Positions 25,924 through 32,993 of a stretch of 64,000 bases of DNA are shown here, in pieces. Below the pieces are notes generated by a model. It did no database searches. It was not told the DNA's origin and worked only from the letters and a program-made list of their open reading frames with translations. Position 1 is the stretch's first letter, and every line of letters starts with the position of its first letter. The DNA lies in assembly GCA_964386915.1 (NCBI GenBank), contig CAYLUQ010000005.1, forward strand, positions 58,202 through 122,201. Reading direction: 5' to 3'. This DNA is from JADHMP01 sp964386915 (GTDB lineage Bacteria; Bacteroidota; Bacteroidia; Flavobacteriales; Flavobacteriaceae). A program made the translations under genes and the position numbers.

Positions 25924-27126
25924 ATGAAACCAACTTTTTTCCCTCTGCTAGCGCTATCCTTGGTGTTTACTGCCTGTCAGCAAAACACTCAATTAATTCC
26001 TGCTGAAACAGAAATTGTAGTAGAAGAGCAAGTTCTAGCTAGTGCAACGCTTCCTAAAGACAAACTAGGGCAACAATTTAAACTGGTGCATCAAAGTGCG
26101 CCCTCAGTGGCGGTGCCCTATCAAATAGTAGGCGATCAAATTTTTTGGACCGTAACGCCTGAAACTCAGAATGGTAACTTTGAGCTACAAACTGTTACTG
26201 AAAAAACAGAGCCAACTTCTAGTGTAGTGGCCAAAGAAGAAGACGGGCAATGGGCCATATATATTGACGATACTAAAGTGGTGGGCTATCAAATGGCCAT
26301 AACGGAGGCCCCTGAGGGTGTAAATCCTGCCTACAGACGCAGTGGGTATATTCACCCACTCAACACTCCATCTGGCAAAAGATTAACCCGTATTCAGCCT
26401 AAAGATCATTATCATCATTACGGCTTATGGAATCCTTGGACACATACCCTATATGAAGGAGATACTCTTGACTTTTGGAACCTCTATAAAGAACAGGGCA
26501 CTGTTCGCTTTGCCAAAATGCTATCACAGCAAACGGGACCACTATTTAGCGAATATGAAGTATTGCATGAGCACGTGGTCTTAAAAGACAATAAAAATGA
26601 AGTGGCGCTTAATGAAATACAAAAAGTACGTGTAACGCCCTTAACCGAAAACAGCTATCAACTCGATTTTGAAATTCGCTATAGCTGCAATACGGAGAGT
26701 CCGTTTAAGATTATTGAATATCGCTATGGAGGTTTTGGATGGCGAACAACTGAAGAGTGGGACAACCAAAACAGTAGAACAATTAGCTCTGAAGGAAATA
26801 CACGTAAAAATGCAGATGGTAGCACGGCACGTTGGTGCATTGTAGATGGGAAATTAGGAGATGGAAAAGGGGGAGCCCTAATGCTATCGCATCCCGATAA
26901 TTTCAATCACCCAGAACCTTTGCGTATTTGGCCAGAAAATCAATATGGCAGAGGAGATCTATTTGTGAATTTTGCCACGACCAAAAATACAGATTGGGTT
27001 TTTGAACCCGGAAAGAACTATGTCCTCAAATATCGCCTATTAGTCTATGATGGTGAAATGGATTTTAACAGCGCCAATAAAGCTTGGGATGCCTTTGCAT
27101 CTCCCCTAACCTATAGAATTAAATAA
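25924..27126 (+). CDS. DUF6807 (PmoA-like) lipoprotein, paralog 2
   Basis: 400 residues. The lipoprotein signal ends LVFTACQ (Cys18). It has an N-terminal extra domain (about 25-115) that the paralog at 8230-9285 lacks. The core keeps GKRLTRIQPKDHYHHYGLW (151-169) and DFWN at 183-186, so the His cluster with Asp is conserved between the copies. The end has GGALMLSHPDNFNHPEPLRIWP, like the GYPTYWHARG stretch of the paralog. Molecular function is unknown. The 6-bp gap to the preceding oxidoreductase and 9 bp to the next one suggest that it works on the same substrate as the Gfo/Idh enzymes. Confidence 0.85.
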   Translation: MKPTFFPLLALSLVFTACQQNTQLIPAETEIVVEEQVLASATLPKDKLGQQFKLVHQSAPSVAVPYQIVGDQIFWTVTPETQNGNFELQTVTEKTEPTSSVVAKEEDGQWAIYIDDTKVVGYQMAITEAPEGVNPAYRRSGYIHPLNTPSGKRLTRIQPKDHYHHYGLWNPWTHTLYEGDTLDFWNLYKEQGTVRFAKMLSQQTGPLFSEYEVLHEHVVLKDNKNEVALNEIQKVRVTPLTENSYQLDFEIRYSCNTESPFKIIEYRYGGFGWRTTEEWDNQNSRTISSEGNTRKNADGSTARWCIVDGKLGDGKGGALMLSHPDNFNHPEPLRIWPENQYGRGDLFVNFATTKNTDWVFEPGKNYVLKYRLLVYDGEMDFNSANKAWDAFASPLTYRIK

Positions 27127-27135
27127 TCAGAAAGC

Positions 27136-28518
27136 ATGAAAAAATCAAATCTAAACCGAAGAAATTTTATCAAAAAAACAACCGCTACGACCTTTGCTGC
27201 GGTAGCACTACCCTCTATTGTGCCAGCCTCTGTTTTAGGCAAAAATGCACCGAGCAACAAAATACAAATCGGTCAAATTGGATGCGGGCGAATTGCACGC
27301 GTACACGATATGCCTGGCACCATGCAACACGAAGTGGCACAAATGGTGGCGGTATGTGACCTAGACCGTAATAGAATGAAAGACGGCAAACAATTGGTAG
27401 ATGATTTTTATGGTGAAAAAGGGAAAAAGGTAGACACCCAAATGTATGATCACTATCAAGAAATGCTAGCCAGCAAAGAAATTGATGCTGTCATTATCAG
27501 TACACCAGACCATTGGCATGCTCAACCGGCTCTAGAAGCAGCGTTGGCCAAAAAACACGTCTACTTGCAAAAACCAACCTCCCTCACTGTGGAAGAAGGA
27601 CGTTTGTTGAGTAATATAGTGCAGCAACAAAATGTGATTCTCCAAGTGGGTACACAACAACGTTCCTCCAAGCAATTTAAGGATGCAGCTGAGTTGGTGC
27701 GCAACGGGAGAATAGGCAAAATACATACGGTTAAGGTTGGCTTGCCTGGAGATCCAGGAGGACCAACTGCTGTTACAGAAGCTGTGCCTGAAAATTTAAA
27801 CTTTGATGCCTGGTTAGGCTCCACCCCCGATATGGACTATTCGGAAATGCTCGTACATCCCAAAACAGGCTATAGCCGTCCGGGTTGGTTGCGCGTAGAG
27901 CAATTTGGTGCAGGTATGATTACCGGCTGGGGTCAACACCATTTTGACTCTGCTGCTTGGGGTATGAACACCGAATATACTGGACCTATTAGCGTTGAAG
28001 CAGTAGCTGAATTTCCCAAATCAGGAAGTTGGAATGTACACGGCGATTTTATGGTAAAAGCCGAATATAAAAACGGCATTACCATGCTCACTAGTGGAGG
28101 CTTCCTCAACGGCATTCGATATGAAGGTGAAGACGGCTGGATTTTTGTTACTCGAGGAGCTTATCGTGCCACCCCTTCTGATCCAATACCAGAACGAAAT
28201 GGCGTTAAATCTTTAGATGCTAGTGATCCAAAAATTTTAGAAAGTGTGATTGGCGAAAATGAAATTCACCTCTATGAAAGTAAAGAACAACACGGCAATT
28301 GGCTAGATTGTATTCAAAGCGGCAAGCAACCCATTTCTCCTGTTGAAATTGGTCACCGAGCCTGTACGGTTTGTTTGATTAGTCATATAGCCATGAAATT
28401 ACCTAGAAAATTAAATTGGGATCCTGTTGCTGAGCGTTTCTTAAACGACGTTGAAGCCAACGCCATGCTGCGCAGACCCCAACGTGCTCCCTATGGTACC
28501 GATCATATTAAATATTAA
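27136..28518 (+). CDS. Gfo/Idh/MocA oxidoreductase with Tat signal (paralog 4)
   Basis: 460 residues. NRRNFIKK (7-14) plus a hydrophobic run to about residue 35 is a twin-arginine signal. The Rossmann domain begins IQIGQIGCGRIARVHD (43-58) and ISTPDHWHAQPALEA follows. The usual EKP is QKP at 145-147 (VYLQKPTSLT). The C-terminal domain contains MITGWGQHHFDSAAWGM with the substrate His. Relatives with this STPDHWHA motif are common in Bacteroidota and Planctomycetota sugar loci, and some act in glycoside cleavage by a redox mechanism like GH109. A role as a periplasmic redox glycosidase is therefore possible as well as C3 oxidation. Confidence 0.88.
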   Translation: MKKSNLNRRNFIKKTTATTFAAVALPSIVPASVLGKNAPSNKIQIGQIGCGRIARVHDMPGTMQHEVAQMVAVCDLDRNRMKDGKQLVDDFYGEKGKKVDTQMYDHYQEMLASKEIDAVIISTPDHWHAQPALEAALAKKHVYLQKPTSLTVEEGRLLSNIVQQQNVILQVGTQQRSSKQFKDAAELVRNGRIGKIHTVKVGLPGDPGGPTAVTEAVPENLNFDAWLGSTPDMDYSEMLVHPKTGYSRPGWLRVEQFGAGMITGWGQHHFDSAAWGMNTEYTGPISVEAVAEFPKSGSWNVHGDFMVKAEYKNGITMLTSGGFLNGIRYEGEDGWIFVTRGAYRATPSDPIPERNGVKSLDASDPKILESVIGENEIHLYESKEQHGNWLDCIQSGKQPISPVEIGHRACTVCLISHIAMKLPRKLNWDPVAERFLNDVEANAMLRRPQRAPYGTDHIKY

Positions 28519-28529
28519 ATTTTAAAAAA

Positions 28530-29876
28530 ATGAGACGCTTCTTATGGCTCAGTTGTTGTTTGGGTTTTGTTTTTTGTGAAACTACTCAACAGCCATCATC
28601 AAAAATGCAGTGGATTACATTAGACCCAGGGCATTTTCACGCAGCTTTGGTGCAAAAGGAAATGTATGCAGAGATAGATCAAAAAGTACATGTTTATGGA
28701 CCAGATGGCAGTGATATGGATATGCATTTGCAACGTATTGAAGCCTATAATAATAGAGCAGAAAATCCCACTAACTGGGAATCTGTGGTCTATAAAGGAG
28801 CTGATTTTCTCACGCAAATGCTTGCAGAACGCAAAGGAAACGTGGTGATGCTTTCGGGTAATAACAAAAAGAAAGCCGATTATATTCTTTCAGCTATCGA
28901 AAATGATTTTCATGTTTATGCTGACAAACCTATGGCCATAAATGCTAACGATTATGAAGCCCTTCAAAAGGCTTTTGCTTTGGCCTCCGAAAAGGGACTT
29001 TTGCTTTATGATATCATGACAGAGCGCTCGGAAATTACCACGGTTTTGCAAAAAGAACTTTCGCAACATAAAGACCTTTTTGGCACGCTCATCATTGGAA
29101 CACCCGAAGAACCGGCAATTGTAAAAGAATCTGTGCATCACTATTTTAAATATGTATCGGGAAGCCCCTTGATACGTCCGGCTTGGTTTTTTGACACCCA
29201 ACAACAAGGAGAAGGCGTTGCCGATGTGAGTGTGCATTTGGTTGACCTCACCTTTTGGGAGTGTTTTCCACAACAAGCCATCACCAAAGATGATGTGGCA
29301 CTTGTAGCCGCTAAACGTTGGCCTACTCTTTTGAGTCGATCCGATTTTAAAGCCGTTACCAACGAAGAAGATTTTCCCAACTATCTAGCACCAAATGTGC
29401 AAAATGATACCCTTTCTGTCTATGCTAATGGAAGTATTTCCTACACGCTCAAAGGGCACCACGCCAAGGTGGCGGTACTTTGGAATTATGTGGCTCCAGC
29501 AGGAACGGGAGATACGCACTATTCTATTATGAGAGGTTCAAAGGCCCATTTGGAAATTCTCCAGGGAGAAGCGCAAAACTATATCCCTACCCTGTATATA
29601 AAACCGCAAGAAGCTCTAGAGGAATCTGTTTTAAAGCAAGTCTTTGAATCGTTAGCTCAAAACTATCCCGGTATTGGATTTGAAAAAGAAGACAACAACT
29701 GGAAAGTGCTTATACCTGAAGCTCTCCGAGAAGGACATGAAGCCCATTTTGCTGATGTAACCAGAAGGTTTATAGCTTTTTATCAAGACAAAAAAATACC
29801 TGATTGGGAAATCACCAATATGCTCACCAAATATCATTTAACCACAAACGCACTAACCCAAGCACAAGAAAAATAG
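28530..29876 (+). CDS. Gfo/Idh/MocA-type protein with oxidoreductase C-terminal domain, exported (paralog 5)
   Basis: 448 residues. A short hydrophobic leader (RRFLWLSCCLGFVFC) may be a signal or lipoprotein signal, with no twin arginine of Tat type. The N-terminal part starts WITLDPGHFHAALVQKEMY, a family variant lacking the classical GxGxxG loop. The EKP position is DKP (132-134). The C-terminal half (about 300-440) fits the 'putative oxidoreductase C-terminal' family found only with such N-termini. The lost glycine loop suggests altered cofactor binding. It is the last sugar gene of the operon, 11 bp after paralog 4 and 5 bp before a DUF983 gene. Confidence 0.8.
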   Translation: MRRFLWLSCCLGFVFCETTQQPSSKMQWITLDPGHFHAALVQKEMYAEIDQKVHVYGPDGSDMDMHLQRIEAYNNRAENPTNWESVVYKGADFLTQMLAERKGNVVMLSGNNKKKADYILSAIENDFHVYADKPMAINANDYEALQKAFALASEKGLLLYDIMTERSEITTVLQKELSQHKDLFGTLIIGTPEEPAIVKESVHHYFKYVSGSPLIRPAWFFDTQQQGEGVADVSVHLVDLTFWECFPQQAITKDDVALVAAKRWPTLLSRSDFKAVTNEEDFPNYLAPNVQNDTLSVYANGSISYTLKGHHAKVAVLWNYVAPAGTGDTHYSIMRGSKAHLEILQGEAQNYIPTLYIKPQEALEESVLKQVFESLAQNYPGIGFEKEDNNWKVLIPEALREGHEAHFADVTRRFIAFYQDKKIPDWEITNMLTKYHLTTNALTQAQEK

Positions 29877-29881
29877 CGTAA

Positions 29882-30262
29882 ATGTATTCTAAACTGATCA
29901 GTATTCTCAGCTTAAAATGCCCCCAATGTAGAAAGGGAAACATGTTGAAAGGGCATCCCTATGCCTTAAAGAAATTCAACCAAGTGCATCAGCATTGCCC
30001 ACATTGCCACTTAAACTTAAAAATTGAGCCTAGCTTTTATTATGGTTCTATGTATGTGTCTTATGGTCTTGGCGTGGGACTTAGCGTGGCCACTTTTTTG
30101 CTTTTAAGAATTTTATTGGGCTCGCTTTCTCTCGCTCAAAACTTTGGTGCTATCTGTTTTGCATTAGTGATAGCCATGCCCTATCTCAATGCGGTTTCTA
30201 AAGTGATTTGGGCCTCGTTCTTTTTCCCATATAAAAAAGAATACGCCTCCAAAAAAGAATAG
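29882..30262 (+). CDS. DUF983 zinc-ribbon membrane protein
   Basis: 126 residues. Two CxxC motifs (Cys13/16 and Cys39/42) form a probable zinc ribbon at the cytoplasmic N-terminus, followed by two hydrophobic helices (about 54-77 and 88-110). This is the DUF983 pattern common in Bacteroidota; its function is unknown. It lies 5 bp after the preceding oxidoreductase and before a terminator, so it probably rides on the sugar operon transcript without a sugar role of its own. Confidence 0.85.
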   Translation: MYSKLISILSLKCPQCRKGNMLKGHPYALKKFNQVHQHCPHCHLNLKIEPSFYYGSMYVSYGLGVGLSVATFLLLRILLGSLSLAQNFGAICFALVIAMPYLNAVSKVIWASFFFPYKKEYASKKE

Positions 30263-30267
30263 GGATG

Positions 30268-30308
30268 CTGCTTTTTGTTGGGTTCGCTTTTAAAAAGTAG
30301 TTTTTTTT
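30268..30308 (+). terminator. Rho-independent terminator of the uxaC operon
   Basis: A 9-bp stem CTGCTTTTT (30268-30276) / AAAAAGTAG (30292-30300) with one G-T pair and a 15-nt loop is followed by eight T residues. It lies just downstream of the DUF983 gene and before the next transcription unit. Confidence 0.65.
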
Positions 30309-30560
30309 ATCTTTAAGCATCATTAATCCTTAATCGAACACTTTATCCATGCAAAACCTACCCTTAAAAACTTGATTTTATTGGCAAAATGCTAGCCCGA
30401 AAGTTTTTGGAAGGGAGTGCTGTTAACTGTGTTTGAAGTATGGTGTATGAACCCATTTAGTGAGCTCCTTAGGCCCTAAACAGTTTGACTAAAAACAATA
30501 AAAGAGTGTTATAAATATGCCCCTTTTACCATCAAAAAAAATACTGAAAAACACCCACTT
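30309..30560. other. Intergenic stretch without a recognisable feature
   Basis: About 250 bp between the terminator and the patatin gene. Only tiny open frames (under 15 codons) occur on the plus strand. No RNA fold, operator or repeat was recognised. It presumably carries the patatin promoter. Confidence 0.5.
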
Positions 30561-31622
30561 ATGTCTACCCAAAAAAAGGTTCGAATATTATCGATAGATG
30601 GTGGAGGTATTAGAGGAATTATTCCGGCCACCATACTCCAATATGTAGAAGCGTATCTTCAAAAGAAGGTGCCAGACACTACTATTTCAGATCACTTTGA
30701 TATGGTGGCAGGAACCAGTACCGGAGGCATACTCACCGGTATTTATTTAACCCCTCAAAAAGAAAACTACAAAAAAGCCAAATACACGGCCTCAGAGGCA
30801 TTAGATTTTTATATAAAAGAAGGATATACCGTTTTTAATGCTGCTAAAAATAGACTCTGGAAACGATTTTGGGGATTGGGAAACGCGACCGAGTATTGTC
30901 CTCAAAATTTTGAAAAAGCACTCCAAGAGAAATTTGGAAATTTACGCATGAGTGAACTGCTGGAACCTTGCCTCATCACGGCCTATGACATGAAAACAAA
31001 AGCACCTTACTTTTTTACCAGCACAGAAGACACCACCAAAAGAGAATTCTTAGTGCGAGACGTTATCAGGTCTACTTGTGCTGCACCCACATATTTTCCT
31101 CCGGCCAAGATTAAAAATAGAGCTGCTCACTTTCAAAAAGGGTCTAAGGCTGCTTATATGCTCAATATAGACGGCGGGGTATTTGCCAACAACCCCGTGA
31201 TGTGTGCCTATGCTGAAGCCCGAAACACAAACTTTAAAGAAAGACACAACAACGAGCCCGCAGCAAACGAAATGCAAATTTTGTCTATCGGTACAGGAGG
31301 CGGTGGCTTTACTATTAACAGAATAGAAAAAAGTAGTTCGTGGAGTTTATTGAAATGGGCTAAATTAATTCCTGATATCATGATGGACGGAAGTATTGAC
31401 GCTGTAGCCTATCAAATGAATGAAATCTATCAAACATTAGCGCCAACTGATTCGGGCTCCTATTTAAGAATCAATACGCCCGAACAGTATCGGAACTACT
31501 CATCCAAAATGTCTGATGCTACTCCAGAAAACATTGAAAAGCTGCTACAAGCCGGTGATCAAACCCTTAATTATGCCATAGCCAATGGATTGAACCCATT
31601 TTTAGATCAGCTACTTGAGTAG
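30561..31622 (+). CDS. Patatin-like phospholipase
   Basis: 353 residues, no signal peptide. Patatin-family motifs: oxyanion loop DGGGIRG (13-19), nucleophile elbow GTSTG with Ser53, and the catalytic Asp in DGGVFANNP (about Asp204). The enzyme would hydrolyse membrane lipids or acyl esters by a Ser-Asp dyad. Bacterial patatins of this size occur both as housekeeping lipases and as effectors of cGAS-like (CBASS) defence, but no nucleotide cyclase or ubiquitin-like partner lies nearby. It appears to be a stand-alone gene; the next gene starts 132 bp downstream. Confidence 0.92.
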   Translation: MSTQKKVRILSIDGGGIRGIIPATILQYVEAYLQKKVPDTTISDHFDMVAGTSTGGILTGIYLTPQKENYKKAKYTASEALDFYIKEGYTVFNAAKNRLWKRFWGLGNATEYCPQNFEKALQEKFGNLRMSELLEPCLITAYDMKTKAPYFFTSTEDTTKREFLVRDVIRSTCAAPTYFPPAKIKNRAAHFQKGSKAAYMLNIDGGVFANNPVMCAYAEARNTNFKERHNNEPAANEMQILSIGTGGGGFTINRIEKSSSWSLLKWAKLIPDIMMDGSIDAVAYQMNEIYQTLAPTDSGSYLRINTPEQYRNYSSKMSDATPENIEKLLQAGDQTLNYAIANGLNPFLDQLLE

Positions 31623-31754
31623 TTCTCTAAAAATAAATGTTCTCTGCTTGGCGAGATGCATCAAGAACAAACGCACACCCAACTCCTTCAGCAATAAACA
31701 ACACGATCCATAGAATTTCGCTATTTTTGGGGGCTAAATAGAATCCACAACGCT

Positions 31755-32993
31755 TTGAATTGGAACGAAAATTTAATCGCTTTTTTAGAAAAAGTTGGGC
31801 TCGCAGAGACTTGGGCCAAACCCCTATCAGCACTAGTGCTTTTAATTGTCATATTGCTGATAGCTGCCATTCTCTTTTTTAGTTCACGAAAAATCATCAC
31901 CTTCATATTTCATAAAGTAGCTCAACGCTCCACCACCCCTTTTGATGATTTTTTAGTCCATAATAAAATGCCAGGGCGACTGTCCTATCTGCCTCCCCTC
32001 TTTGTTTTACTCTTGTTTATCCCCTCCATAATAAACCAACCCGAGTGGCTTAAAGCGCTAGTCACAAATGCCTTAGAAGCCCTCTTTGTGGTGGTGGTGC
32101 TCAGCATTATTCGCGCCCTCTTGCTTTCCTTGGGAGACTTATTAAAAACGCTTAACAATTTTAAGGACAAACCCATTGACAGTTATATTCAAGTATTTAT
32201 GATTTTGCTTTGGTTTGTTGGAGGAATCCTCATTTTGTCGCTCCTCACCGGTAAAGAAATTGGTGCTTTTTTAACGGGTTTAGGAGCTCTTTCTGCGGTT
32301 TTATTGTTTGTTTTTAAGGATACTATTTTGGGATTTGTGGCCAGTGTGCAAATTACCGTAAACGACACCGTTCGAATTGGCGACTGGATCACCATGAGAA
32401 ACAATGATGCCGACGGCGATGTTATTTCCATTAGTCTTTCCACCGTTAGAGTACAAAATTTTGATAAAACCATTACCTCCATTCCTACCTATAAATTAAT
32501 TTCAGATTCTTTTGTGAATTGGCGGGGCATGAGTGAGTCTCAAGGAAGAAGGATAAAAAGAGCCCTTTTAATAAAGGTGAACAGCATTCGCTTTCTTACT
32601 TCCGAAGAAATTGTAGCCATTGAAAAAATTGAGCGCCTTAAAGATTTTATTCAACAAAGAAAAAATGAAATTGAACAATTCAACAACACCCAAAAGGCCG
32701 ATAAAACACTTTTAATTAATGGCCGTAATATGACCAACTTGGGTTTGTTTAGACGCTATGTAGAAACCTATTTAGAACAGCACGAAAAAATCAATACTAA
32801 AATGACCATCATGTGCCGTCAGCTGGCCCCCTCCCCTCAGGGCATTCCTTTGGAAATCTACAGTTTTAGCAAAGAAAAAGATTGGAAAACCTACGAACAT
32901 ATTCAGGCTGATTTGTTCGATCATTTTTTAGCCGCCACCCAATATTTTCATTTGGAGTGTTTTGAATACAGTATGAATCCCTCAAAAATATGA
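31755..32993 (+). CDS. MscS-family mechanosensitive channel
   Basis: 412 residues from a TTG at 31755; no ATG suits the first helix. Four or five hydrophobic helices occur: about 18-40, 68-85, 92-115, 135-155, 163-190. The last contains the pore-lining GAFLTGLGALSAVLLFVFKD helix, followed by the MscS beta domain (VNDTVRIGDWITM, DGDVISISLSTVRVQNFDKT, SIPTYKL). The C-terminal domain is longer than in E. coli MscS, close to the YbdG-like class. It releases solutes on hypo-osmotic shock. Its stop overlaps the start of the metalloprotease gene by 4 bp. Confidence 0.92.
   Translation: MNWNENLIAFLEKVGLAETWAKPLSALVLLIVILLIAAILFFSSRKIITFIFHKVAQRSTTPFDDFLVHNKMPGRLSYLPPLFVLLLFIPSIINQPEWLKALVTNALEALFVVVVLSIIRALLLSLGDLLKTLNNFKDKPIDSYIQVFMILLWFVGGILILSLLTGKEIGAFLTGLGALSAVLLFVFKDTILGFVASVQITVNDTVRIGDWITMRNNDADGDVISISLSTVRVQNFDKTITSIPTYKLISDSFVNWRGMSESQGRRIKRALLIKVNSIRFLTSEEIVAIEKIERLKDFIQQRKNEIEQFNNTQKADKTLLINGRNMTNLGLFRRYVETYLEQHEKINTKMTIMCRQLAPSPQGIPLEIYSFSKEKDWKTYEHIQADLFDHFLAATQYFHLECFEYSMNPSKI

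Noticed and set aside
30561..31622. Patatin as an effector of an anti-phage CBASS system
   Set aside because: No nucleotidyltransferase, E1/E2/JAB or other defence gene lies on either side; the motifs alone do not separate effector from housekeeping patatins.
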